Virus record (IMG/VR): IMGVR_UViG_3300036859_001052
Span: 1-32,822 of that record
DNA from: a virus
Direction: 5' to 3' (one strand)
DNA length: 32,822 bases
Of this stretch, positions 23,321 to 31,324 are shown in pieces. Each line of letters opens with the position of its first letter. The stretch's first letter is position 1. The position numbers and the translations under genes were made by a program. The notes beneath the pieces are model-generated. The model was given only the letters and a program-made list of their open reading frames with translations, made no database searches and was not told the DNA's origin.

Positions 23321-24562
23321 ATGGCAGATGTAAATACACCACCACCAGGAGGATTTAAAGAGGGAGGCTGGTATTGGGATCCAGGTATAAATGAGTCGCG
23401 ACAATATTCCGGTGGATCTTTTGGTGGCGGCACTACGATAAACAATCCTAATCAAGCAGGATATGGTACTCGTGTGAGTGAAGAAGTGCAAAAGCAGAGT
23501 GGCTATGTATCAAAAGACCAGTTACAAAGCAGTCTGAACGGATTACAGAACACTACCTTTCAAAATTACACATCTCCAGATGCTCCAAAAGTTCAAACTC
23601 CAGCAGAGATAGCAGCAGAATTGAAAGGTAGCGGACTCCTTCCAACCGGTGAAGCGCCAAAAACCCCTAATCTCGTCCAGACCTATCTCGATCTGACAAA
23701 ACAAGCTGGCGTTGATGCTATTCAAGGTGATATTATCAAGCTTAAATCACAACAAGACACAATTGCTTCGCAATTACAAATAAATAAAACCGCAGAAAGA
23801 GGAAAAATAGTTGCACAAAATGTTATTGAAGGTAGGATATCTCAAGAAACACAACAGGCTCAAGATCAATACGACTTTGTAGGTAGGCAATTAGCGCGAA
23901 AAACGGACGAATTAAATTCAGCACTTGGAAATATAAAAACAATTATGGATTTAACTCAAACTGACTATAGTAATGCTTCAAAAGCATACGCAGATCAATT
24001 TAGTCAAGCTATCAGTCTTATAAATCTCGTTCATGGCATTCAGCAAGATCAAAAAAATGATGCCCAGAAGGCACAAGATAATGCACGAGCAAATGCTCAA
24101 ATCTATGTAAACGCGCTTAAGGATGGAAGTATTGATCTTGGTAGTCTTGCCCCAGATCAACAGGCGCAACTGAATAAGCTTGAGGTACAAGCTGGATTTC
24201 CTATTGGATTCTTCCAATCAATTAAAAAAGATCCAAAGGCAGATATTATTTCAACGACCTCTGATAATGGACAAATTCAGGTACTTATTAGAAATCCAGA
24301 TGGAACAATGAGTTTACAAAAATATGGAACTAAAACATCTTCAAGCGGAGATCAAAAAACAATTGATTCACAGACAACATATAGTAATGCTGTAAGTGAT
24401 GCTAAGAGAGGCGCGACTCTTAAAGAACTAGTAAATCATTACAAAATTCCTGGCGGACTCTCTGTAGAAGATGTTTATTCTTTATACAATAGTAATTCTC
24501 CGTACAAAAAGGCAAACGAATCACTTGATGATGTAAAGCAGGGAATTTTTGGAAGTAATTAA
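23321..24562 (+). CDS. Coiled-coil virion protein
   Basis: A 413-residue protein. I start at ATG 23321 (MADVNTPPPGG); the frame is open upstream only through the T-run of the leader. The N-terminal ~100 residues are Gly/Asn/Gln-rich. Residues about 130-270 are strongly helical and Gln/Lys-rich (IIKLKSQQDTIASQLQINKT, then DQYDFVGRQLARKTDELNSAL), suggesting a long coiled coil. A small globular C-terminus follows. The Gln-rich helical nature and position between tail and giant proteins suggest an internal virion or ejection protein. Confidence 0.5.
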   Translation: MADVNTPPPGGFKEGGWYWDPGINESRQYSGGSFGGGTTINNPNQAGYGTRVSEEVQKQSGYVSKDQLQSSLNGLQNTTFQNYTSPDAPKVQTPAEIAAELKGSGLLPTGEAPKTPNLVQTYLDLTKQAGVDAIQGDIIKLKSQQDTIASQLQINKTAERGKIVAQNVIEGRISQETQQAQDQYDFVGRQLARKTDELNSALGNIKTIMDLTQTDYSNASKAYADQFSQAISLINLVHGIQQDQKNDAQKAQDNARANAQIYVNALKDGSIDLGSLAPDQQAQLNKLEVQAGFPIGFFQSIKKDPKADIISTTSDNGQIQVLIRNPDGTMSLQKYGTKTSSSGDQKTIDSQTTYSNAVSDAKRGATLKELVNHYKIPGGLSVEDVYSLYNSNSPYKKANESLDDVKQGIFGSN

Positions 24563-24580
24563 GGATATTAATAATTATGT

Positions 24581-26704
24581 ATGATAATTCAATCTCTCTA
24601 CAACGAAGACGATAAAAAAAAGAAACCTTCTCAGGTTGCTGCTGATCAAAATAAATCACAAAGTGCAAGGGTTATTCAACCTATTTATGCAGCGGATGAT
24701 AAATTTCAATATGTTGCGCCAAAGGCCACGCCTCAGCCCCAACAACAAACTGGCTTTTTTCAAAGCGCAATAGACGCAATTAAAAAAACCGCTCAAACTG
24801 CAATAAACGCATTAACACAAAAAAGTGGTGATAGTGGTATCAAATTTGAATCTGCATCTTCACAAAGTCCTAGTAAACCATCTCAGGCAGTTAGTAATTT
24901 AAAACTTGATCTGGGAACGAATCAAGCAGCTCCATCTGCGCAACCAACAGTAACACCCCAGTCAATTGAGCAACAAAAGCGAGGAGTTCAGAAAATAGAT
25001 ACATTTTATAAACCAATTGATAATGTGATTGACACTGTTAGTAATGTTAATTCTTATGCTCCTCAAGCATCAAGCGTATTACACGAATTGGCTATTGACC
25101 CACTTTCCCTAAAAGCTGATCCAAAAAAAGCAATCAATGATGCTTGGGAAGCTATTAAAAGTCCAGTAATGGATTTTTTAAAAACAAAACAAACAATTCT
25201 TACTCAGCCTCCAAAGTCATTAGCAGAAGATATTGGCCGAAATTTGCATTTAACTGCAGCTGGAGCAGGCGTTGTCTTTTCTCCTCTTAGCGCGTTATTT
25301 GCTGCTGCAAATGATGTTCCCGTACTCGGAAGCCTTTCAAGGCTTATCACGCTTCCTTTTACCGCAGTCGGAGAAGGATCTACCTCATTATCAAATGGGA
25401 TAGTAGATCAACTTCCTATTTCAAAAGAGGCAAAGGATCAGATAAAACCAGGCTTAGGAGAAATTGCTGCTCTCGTATCACAGATTGCACTTGGAAAAGT
25501 AACACAAGTAGGAGCAAAAAAACACACAGATCTTGTAAAAAAATACGGTGAGAAAGATGCGGCAACAATTGAGACTAAAGCTAAGGAGATAGCAAATCAA
25601 AAAAACCAATCGAATCAAAACAATGGAATTGAAATGACACCGGATCAAGCAAGAGTTCAGGCAGAAGCAACCGACCTCAAAGGAACTAAGGCAGGGGAAG
25701 TATTGATAAATGCAGCAGATCAGGCAGAGAAACAAGGTAAAAATCTTCTTATTTCTGCGCCTCAAGAGCAAAAACTCCTATCTGCACCGAAGCAAAATGC
25801 ATCTCAAGGTGAAGGATTTACTGTAACAGATAAAGTCAATAAAGAAGCCATTAAGGTTACAAAATCAACAGCCGAATATCAAAAAGCACTTGATGATTAT
25901 AATAAAGCGCCTACACCAGAAAAGCTTAAAAAAGTACAGGAATTAAAGCAATCAGCAAGCGAAGCCAAAGCAGCTTTTAGCGCAAAAACAGATAAAGGAA
26001 ACGAATTTACTATTGATTTTGTCGAACCAAGAAAACTAGAACTTATCAGTGAAGAAGGTGGTAACGCTTCACAAATACCTGGGCAGATTATAAGTAATGG
26101 CGTTATACCTCCGATTGAAAAATTATCGTCACCAATTGAGAAACCAGTAACAGAATCATTCAAACCAAAAGATGCGAGTAAAACTCCGTCAAAGATCGCT
26201 GAAAGCATCGAAACAAAGGCTATTGAACAAAAACTTACAGAAGGATTTGAAGGATTAGCCGGATACGACAAGATAACAATCAAGGAACAGGCACAAAAAG
26301 CATCGGAGCTTTTGACAGATATTGAAAAAACAAGGCGCGTCATTCGTGGAGAAGAAGAATTGCCAACAGGGCTTCGAGGAACGGCTGTTATTACTGCGGC
26401 TGAGGAGTATATCAAGAAAACCGGAGATGCTAAACTTGCTTATGATCTTGCAAATTCTCACCTTGTTTCAGAGACATCCGCTGCAGCGCAAGAGTTAAGA
26501 TTGGCAGCAGAAAGACAACCAGATAGTCTTGCCCAGAAATTGAAAGATTTGAAGCAAACACGAGAAGAAGCAGTAAGAAAAAAAACCGGAAAAACACTTG
26601 ATAAAGCAATTAAAAGCGAGGTTGATACGATAAAGTCAGAGGTTCGAAAATCAGCACCAAAGAAGGAGGATTGGAGTTCTTTCTTAGACTCCATACAGTG
26701 TTAA
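24581..26704 (+). CDS. Large internal virion / ejection-type protein A
   Basis: A 707-residue, Gln/Lys/Ser-rich protein with long low-complexity stretches. One hydrophobic Ala/Gly-rich region near residues 220-270 (LTAAGAGVVFSPLSALFAAA then LITLPFTAVGEG) could cross or perturb a membrane. The rest is mainly helical (EAVRKKTGKTLDKAIKSEV). No enzymatic motif is seen. Its stop and the next start are 1 base apart, so both giants probably function together, as do ejected core proteins of podoviruses. Confidence 0.45.
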   Translation: MIIQSLYNEDDKKKKPSQVAADQNKSQSARVIQPIYAADDKFQYVAPKATPQPQQQTGFFQSAIDAIKKTAQTAINALTQKSGDSGIKFESASSQSPSKPSQAVSNLKLDLGTNQAAPSAQPTVTPQSIEQQKRGVQKIDTFYKPIDNVIDTVSNVNSYAPQASSVLHELAIDPLSLKADPKKAINDAWEAIKSPVMDFLKTKQTILTQPPKSLAEDIGRNLHLTAAGAGVVFSPLSALFAAANDVPVLGSLSRLITLPFTAVGEGSTSLSNGIVDQLPISKEAKDQIKPGLGEIAALVSQIALGKVTQVGAKKHTDLVKKYGEKDAATIETKAKEIANQKNQSNQNNGIEMTPDQARVQAEATDLKGTKAGEVLINAADQAEKQGKNLLISAPQEQKLLSAPKQNASQGEGFTVTDKVNKEAIKVTKSTAEYQKALDDYNKAPTPEKLKKVQELKQSASEAKAAFSAKTDKGNEFTIDFVEPRKLELISEEGGNASQIPGQIISNGVIPPIEKLSSPIEKPVTESFKPKDASKTPSKIAESIETKAIEQKLTEGFEGLAGYDKITIKEQAQKASELLTDIEKTRRVIRGEEELPTGLRGTAVITAAEEYIKKTGDAKLAYDLANSHLVSETSAAAQELRLAAERQPDSLAQKLKDLKQTREEAVRKKTGKTLDKAIKSEVDTIKSEVRKSAPKKEDWSSFLDSIQC

Positions 26705-26705
26705 T

Positions 26706-28694
26706 ATGGCAGCATTTTGTTTAACAAAACAGGCTACGGAAAAACTGAAACTTGCTCTTAAATCAAGGGAACTCGACCCATTTAAAATGGCAGACATGAC
26801 TAGTGCTGAAAGACGCGATTTGCTTACAAAACATATAGGATCAGAAAATGCAAAAGAGGTCAATGCGCTGTTTGAAAGCAAATTGTTGCTTAAAAATAAA
26901 CAACAAGGATACATCAATTGGGCAAAAAAAGTTACAGGCATAACTACTGAGGCTAAAAGGGATATTATTTCACGAATTGAGAGAATGCAAGACGTTCTTG
27001 ACCCGAAACAAGAACAGAAGTTTTTGGAAGATTTAGCAGCAAAAAGATTGGGTCTTGAAATTACAGAGGTGGAAGCGAAAAACCTTGCAGATTTTTATAA
27101 AAAAGTTGATGAATTACAGACAAAACGCGATTCAAATACTCTTGAGTTTTTAAATGAAAAAGATAGATTAGATTTTGGAGCAGCAAAAATAAATCTTCTT
27201 AATTATTTTAATGGTCTGAAAAATGACACTACAAAATTAAGCCTCACAGAACGTCTTAAACCAGAAAATTATATTAAAAATACTTCAGAGATTGCTGGTA
27301 TAGCAAAATCGGTTAAAGCTTCTCTTGATAACTCAGCAATATTTAGACAGGGGTGGAAAACTTTATGGACAAATCCTGGAATTTGGTTAAAAAATGCTTC
27401 CAAAACATTTGTGGACTTCGTAAAAACTATAAAAGATAAAGAGAAAGTAAAAGATGGAATTATGGCTGATATTGTCTCTAGGTCTAACTATGACCGCATG
27501 GTTAAGGCAAAATTGGCAGTCGGAAATATAGAAGAAGCTTTCCCAACATCTTTGCCGGAAAAACTTCCATTAATAGGAAGATTATTTAAAGCAAGTCAAA
27601 CAGCTTTTGAAGGTTTTGTTTATCGTCAGAGGGCAGACATTTTTGATAAGTATATTGAGATAATGAAAAGATCTGAGCTTAATATTGATGACCCAAAGGA
27701 GCTTTTGGGAATTGGTAAAGTTATTAACTCTTTGACTGGTAGAGCAGATTTGGGAAAATTTGAGCCATCAGCAGATGTTATAAATAATATTTTCTTTTCT
27801 CCACGCTTCTTAAAAAGCCATATTGATGTACTAACAGCGCATTCTCTTGATAAAAACTTAACTCCATTCGCAAGGAAAGAAGCTGCAAAAAATTTAACAA
27901 AAGTCATTTTAGGTACTGCAGCTGTTTTAACTATTGCAAAAGCATTAAACCCAGATAGCGTTGAAGAAGATCCAAGAAGTTCTGATTTTGGAAAAATAAA
28001 AATAGGAAATACCAGATTTGATGTCAGCGGAGGAATGGCTTCCGTGATAACTCTTGCTGCCAGATTAATTAGTATGTCATCAAAGTCAAGTACAACTGGA
28101 AAAGTAAGTCCACTTAACTCAGGAGGATTTGGATCTTCTACTGGCACAGATGTGGTGTATAACTTTTTTGAAAATAAACTTTCACCTGCCGCAGCTATTA
28201 TAAAAGATTTGCTAAAAGGTGAGGATTTTCAAGGTAATAAGCCAACAATTATTGGAGAATTGAATAATCTACTTATGCCATTGCCAATTAGTAACTTTAT
28301 AGAACTAAAAGATGATCCAAATTCAGCACCTATCCTTCTTGCTATGATGGCCGATGCATTAGGTATCGGTACAAACACTTATGGTAAGTCAACAACTGAT
28401 TGGAATAAAAGCGATAGTGTCGAGTTGACTCAATTTAAAACAAAAGTAGGTGAAGAGAAGTTTAAAAAAGCAAACGAAAAATTCAATAAACTACTTGATG
28501 AATGGAGTCAAAAAACCTATCGTGATTCTAAATATCAAAATTTATCCGATGATGGGAAACAAAAAGTAATCGAAGGAGCAAAAAAAGAAATTAAAGAAAA
28601 AGTATTTAAGGAATATCACTTCAGAGCTAAAAAGAATCAGTCTACAAGTTCTGAAAAGCAAGAGAAGAGGATTATTAAAAATTTACTCCCTTAA
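26706..28694 (+). CDS. Large internal virion / polyvalent-type protein B
   Basis: A 662-residue protein. The N-terminus, MAAFCLTKQATEKLK, continues as a helical region (SAERRDLLTKHIGSENAKEVNALFE). The C-terminal half contains NNIFFSPRFLKSHIDVLTA, ARKEAAKNLTKVILGTAAVL and FGKIKIGNTRFDVSGGMAS, a pattern found in many huge phage structural or polyvalent proteins. The Ala-rich LGTAAVLTIAKAL could be membrane-inserting. The tail is Lys-rich. Its last 4 bases overlap the last 4 bases of a minus-strand gene, tail to tail. Confidence 0.5.
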   Translation: MAAFCLTKQATEKLKLALKSRELDPFKMADMTSAERRDLLTKHIGSENAKEVNALFESKLLLKNKQQGYINWAKKVTGITTEAKRDIISRIERMQDVLDPKQEQKFLEDLAAKRLGLEITEVEAKNLADFYKKVDELQTKRDSNTLEFLNEKDRLDFGAAKINLLNYFNGLKNDTTKLSLTERLKPENYIKNTSEIAGIAKSVKASLDNSAIFRQGWKTLWTNPGIWLKNASKTFVDFVKTIKDKEKVKDGIMADIVSRSNYDRMVKAKLAVGNIEEAFPTSLPEKLPLIGRLFKASQTAFEGFVYRQRADIFDKYIEIMKRSELNIDDPKELLGIGKVINSLTGRADLGKFEPSADVINNIFFSPRFLKSHIDVLTAHSLDKNLTPFARKEAAKNLTKVILGTAAVLTIAKALNPDSVEEDPRSSDFGKIKIGNTRFDVSGGMASVITLAARLISMSSKSSTTGKVSPLNSGGFGSSTGTDVVYNFFENKLSPAAAIIKDLLKGEDFQGNKPTIIGELNNLLMPLPISNFIELKDDPNSAPILLAMMADALGIGTNTYGKSTTDWNKSDSVELTQFKTKVGEEKFKKANEKFNKLLDEWSQKTYRDSKYQNLSDDGKQKVIEGAKKEIKEKVFKEYHFRAKKNQSTSSEKQEKRIIKNLLP

Positions 28695-28987
28695 TATCTA
28701 CTGCCGATACGATTTAGTATGGCAATAATTACACCCAAAAAAATCGGAATTAAAAAATATAATAAAGTGTAATTTTTTATAAACCAATCAAGAGATTTTA
28801 AAATTTCTTTATTTGGAGGATTTATCAAAAGTAAAGCTAAATTAAATGCCATAACTAGACCGTAACAAATTAGAGAATATCGAATAGTATCAAAAATTAA
28901 ATTTTTATCTTTCATAATGTCCATTTTTTTCATAAACATTCCTATTGAGATACATATTAATATAATTCCAATAACAATATATAGCAT
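28691..28987 (-). CDS. Three-span membrane protein (minus-strand cassette, third gene)
   Basis: A 98-residue protein with three hydrophobic spans, about residues 2-19 (LYIVIGIILICISIGMF), 37-56 (YSLICYGLVMAFNLALLLI) and 73-92 (TLLYFLIPIFLGVIIAIL). No family recognised. It is the last gene of a minus-strand trio sitting between plus-strand virion and lysis genes, which is typical of accessory morons. A membrane role such as superinfection exclusion is possible. Confidence 0.55.
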   Translation of the reverse strand: MLYIVIGIILICISIGMFMKKMDIMKDKNLIFDTIRYSLICYGLVMAFNLALLLINPPNKEILKSLDWFIKNYTLLYFLIPIFLGVIIAILNRIGSRY

Positions 28988-28988
28988 T

Positions 28989-29231
28989 TTATTTTAAGCC
29001 TTTACTGTGCAAACATTGAGTATATTTCCAATCATATTGATCTTTATCGATAACAGTTCGTGGTTTTGGATCCTTATAGTAAGCATTTGATCTATCGTCA
29101 AGAAACTTTGCAGCCTCCCATGCTATCTTATCGCACTCTTTCTTTATTTCACTTGGTCTCCACTGAAACCAGTAAAATAGTAATCCACCAACAAATAAAA
29201 AGATAAATGTTATAAGTATAATTTTTCTCAT
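28989..29231 (-). CDS. Membrane-anchored small protein (minus-strand cassette, second gene)
   Basis: An 80-residue protein with an N-terminal hydrophobic helix (KIILITFIFLFVGGLLFYW, residues 3-21). A soluble, charged domain with two Cys follows (KKECDKIAWEAAKFLDD; YTQCLHSKGLK) that may form a disulfide outside the membrane. The start overlaps the stop of the upstream Pro-Thr-rich gene (ATGA). The family is not recognised. Confidence 0.55.
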   Translation of the reverse strand: MRKIILITFIFLFVGGLLFYWFQWRPSEIKKECDKIAWEAAKFLDDRSNAYYKDPKPRTVIDKDQYDWKYTQCLHSKGLK

Positions 29232-29836
29232 TGTATTACATAATAATTTAATCCGTGAGCTACTAAAATTGCATTAAGGTTTCCTTTGTAGTGTGTATTT
29301 ACAATATCAGAATAAATTTGTTGATTGTTACTCACCCAATCTTGATAAGCTTTATCTCTTTTTCCATTGATAACATTCATTGCAATTGGTTGATTCTCTA
29401 TGTTTGTTAGTGTCTGGTTGAGCTGAGAGAGTGCATCTTCAATAGTCTGACTATAAAATGGCGTAGGCGTTGGAGGTACAGGTGTTGATGTAGGATTGAT
29501 ATAACTTTGTGTTGTCAGAGCAGGTATATTTGTTGGTTGCACATAATAAATATTGGTTTGTTGCGGCTGAACAGGTGCGGGCGTATTGGTGGGCGTGGGA
29601 GTGGATATTATCATTCTTGAAGGCGTTTGTACGCGCATTGGGGTCGGTGTATCGGTAGGTATTGGAGAAGGTGAATCTGTAGACGTAGGGAGAGCTGTAA
29701 GAGTAGGTTTACGAATAGCAACTCCTAATACCTTTTCCTGATGAATATTTAAAAGCGTAGTAATGCCAATAGTAAACACAACCGCGATACCGGCAACAAA
29801 AACATATCTTTTATATCTCAGTATTTTAGAAAACAT
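29228..29836 (-). CDS. Pro-Thr-rich membrane-anchored surface protein (minus-strand cassette, first gene)
   Basis: A 202-residue protein. The N-terminus is basic (MFSKILRYKR) and is followed by a membrane span at about residues 12-29 (VFVAGIAVVFTIGITTLL). Residues about 45-130 form an extended Thr/Pro linker (repeats of TPTPTN, PVPPTPTP). The C-terminal ~70 residues are a small domain (QTIEDALSQLNQTLTNIEN then KAYQDWVSNNQQIYSDIV). This is the form of surface-displayed proteins on stalks. The divergent promoter places its start almost at the transcript 5' end. It likely alters the host surface. Confidence 0.6.
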   Translation of the reverse strand: MFSKILRYKRYVFVAGIAVVFTIGITTLLNIHQEKVLGVAIRKPTLTALPTSTDSPSPIPTDTPTPMRVQTPSRMIISTPTPTNTPAPVQPQQTNIYYVQPTNIPALTTQSYINPTSTPVPPTPTPFYSQTIEDALSQLNQTLTNIENQPIAMNVINGKRDKAYQDWVSNNQQIYSDIVNTHYKGNLNAILVAHGLNYYVIQ

Positions 29837-29843
29837 CGCAAAG

Positions 29844-29849
29844 AGTATA
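29844..29849 (-). promoter_or_regulatory. Minus-strand extended -10 for the accessory cassette
   Basis: Read on the minus strand, TATACT preceded by TGG (extended -10) lies 7 bases before ATG 29836. The message would therefore start at or near the AUG (leaderless). It faces away from, and lies next to, the plus-strand promoter at 29859-29887. Confidence 0.5.
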
Positions 29850-29858
29850 CCACAAGAC

Positions 29859-29936
29859 TTGACTGCTTGAAAATAACTGTCTACAATGGTCTTAGCTCAC
29901 CGAAATACGGAGGCACGCGAAAGCGTGTCTTTTTTT
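29859..29936 (+). promoter_or_regulatory. Promoter and late leader element copy 8 (lysis)
   Basis: TTGACT (29859-29864), 17 bases, TACAAT (29882-29887), then 7 bases to GCT-CA-CCG-AAATA-CGG-A-GGC (29895-29914). The terminator stem GGCACGC/GCGTGTC (29912-29929, loop GAAA) shares GGC and is followed by seven T. ATG 29943 is 6 bases on. Because the genes immediately to the left are on the minus strand, the hairpin cannot be there simply to end a neighbouring plus-strand operon. Confidence 0.85.
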
Positions 29937-29942
29937 GTACTT

Positions 29943-30410
29943 ATGAACGATAGGAAATCACAACCGATAACCTTATCAGCCGCCAAATCAGCAGTATATT
30001 TCGGCGGCATCTTGGTTGCTATTGTTTTATCATGCGCAGCGATAATAACAAAACAAGCATTAAGCGATCAGAAAATGGATACCTACATCGCTACAAGTGC
30101 CGATAGGCTTGAAAGACTTGAAGAAAGTGATCGCGAGCAGGATAGGTTAATTATAAAACATGAAGAAGTTATAAACAGCGCAAAGGCACGGGGTATTTTA
30201 AGTAGACTTCCAAATTCTCAAACTTCAAGCAGTCCTATTGCATTAGCTCCAACTCCAGCTGCAGAAAGCGCAAGATTTGAACAGCAACGGTTAATTATAA
30301 ATAACAATATTCAACCATCGCAAACGACCTCTGAGCCTAAGCAAGAGCAACAACCTACACCAGTACCTACACCGTCACCAAAGTTTTGTTTAATAGGTAT
30401 TTGTTTATAA
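29943..30410 (+). CDS. Single-span coiled-coil protein of the lysis block (spanin- or holin-like)
   Basis: A 155-residue protein. I start at ATG 29943 (MNDRKSQP); the frame is open earlier only through the leader. One membrane span covers about residues 18-37 (AVYFGGILVAIVLSCAAII). A coiled coil at 45-85 (RLERLEESDREQDRLIIKHEE) and a Gln/Pro/Thr-rich tail ending PSPKFCLIGICL follow. Placement directly before the amidase suggests a lysis role, similar in outline to inner-membrane spanins, but no motif proves it. Confidence 0.5.
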   Translation: MNDRKSQPITLSAAKSAVYFGGILVAIVLSCAAIITKQALSDQKMDTYIATSADRLERLEESDREQDRLIIKHEEVINSAKARGILSRLPNSQTSSSPIALAPTPAAESARFEQQRLIINNNIQPSQTTSEPKQEQQPTPVPTPSPKFCLIGICL

Positions 30411-30416
30411 AATAAT

Positions 30417-31166
30417 ATGAAAACTATTTGTTTATCAGCAGGACATGGCGCAGGCGATCCAGGTGTCGTTTACAAGGAATTGCAAGAAGCCAATCTTACA
30501 AGAGTGATTACGAAAAGAGCAGTTGAGATGCTTCGAAAGCATGGTATTGATTGTCTTGAAGTGCCTGATAACCTTACTCTTGTTGAAACGATCCAATGGA
30601 TCAATAATAGAACCAACCAAATAGACATATGTGTTGAAGTGCATATCAATTCAGGAGTCCAAGATGCCAAAGGAGTAGAGGGTTGGAATTATGAGGGTGG
30701 CGACACTGAATCTGATAAATTATCTCAGTTTTTAGCTGATGCCTGTTCTGCAGAGACAGGTTTAATCAATCGTGGTATTAAAGATGAAAGTCAAAATAGA
30801 TTTAGAAAGCTTGGCTTTGTCCATGATACAAATCCGATAGCTGCGCTTATAGAATGTGGATTTATTCAGGGTGATTATGATTTTTTGAAAAATGACGAAA
30901 ATTTAACAAGGCTAGCAAAAGGTGTTGCTAGAGGCTGTCTGACCTATCTTGGTGAAGCATGGAAGCCAGAACTTGTAAATCCGCAGCCACAACTCCCACC
31001 AAAACCTTCACAAGAAGATCCGCGAGACAAAAAGATTGGAGACCTTGAAAGAGAATTAGAGAATTTAAAACTGAAAATAATAGAGCTGGAAAAACGACCT
31101 CAATTATGTCCGTCATATAGAAATGAAGCAAATCAAATCATTGAATTGGCAAAAAATATTGGATGA
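30417..31166 (+). CDS. Endolysin: N-acetylmuramoyl-L-alanine amidase (Amidase_3)
   Basis: A 249-residue zinc amidase that cuts the bond between MurNAc and L-Ala in peptidoglycan. Zinc ligands are H10 (SAGHGAGDPG), E24 (LQEANLTR) and H76 (VEVHINSG). E146 (ALIECGFI) is the catalytic acid. The catalytic domain is about residues 1-178. A Pro-rich linker (NPQPQLPPKPSQED) and a coiled-coil tail (KIGDLERELENLKLKIIELE) follow, perhaps for oligomerisation or wall binding. No signal peptide is seen, so export should need a holin. The stop overlaps the next gene (ATGA). Confidence 0.9.
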   Translation: MKTICLSAGHGAGDPGVVYKELQEANLTRVITKRAVEMLRKHGIDCLEVPDNLTLVETIQWINNRTNQIDICVEVHINSGVQDAKGVEGWNYEGGDTESDKLSQFLADACSAETGLINRGIKDESQNRFRKLGFVHDTNPIAALIECGFIQGDYDFLKNDENLTRLAKGVARGCLTYLGEAWKPELVNPQPQLPPKPSQEDPRDKKIGDLERELENLKLKIIELEKRPQLCPSYRNEANQIIELAKNIG

Positions 31167-31324
31167 TCGCTGAAAATATTTACATGAAGGTCTTTTTGAC
31201 CAGACCTTTTTTGAGAAAATATATAGTTCAATTAGAAGAAGAGCAGATACATGAAATAGCAAAAATTGGCTTTATTGTATTTTTGATCTTTTTCTTTTTC
31301 TTATCGTTAGTTATTAAAATATGA
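31163..31324 (+). CDS. Small single-span membrane protein of the lysis block
   Basis: A 53-residue frame joined to both neighbours by ATGA overlaps, strong evidence for translation. The N-terminal half is amphipathic and basic (RPFLRKYIVQLEEEQIHE). The C-terminal half is one very hydrophobic span (IGFIVFLIFFFFLSLVI). It may be a holin, pinholin or antiholin partner of the next gene. The family is not recognised. Confidence 0.55.
   Translation: MIAENIYMKVFLTRPFLRKYIVQLEEEQIHEIAKIGFIVFLIFFFFLSLVIKI

Noticed and set aside
29886-29942. Upstream ATG for the lysis-block anchored protein
   Set aside because: It overlaps the -10 box and would translate the leader hairpins; ATG 29943 after the T-run fits the other units.
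31186-31212. Terminator-like hairpin AAGGTC...GACCTT with T-run after the amidase
   Set aside because: It lies inside the coding sequence of the 53-residue membrane gene (31163-31324), which overlaps both neighbours, so I treat it as coding sequence that happens to fold, not as a proven terminator.
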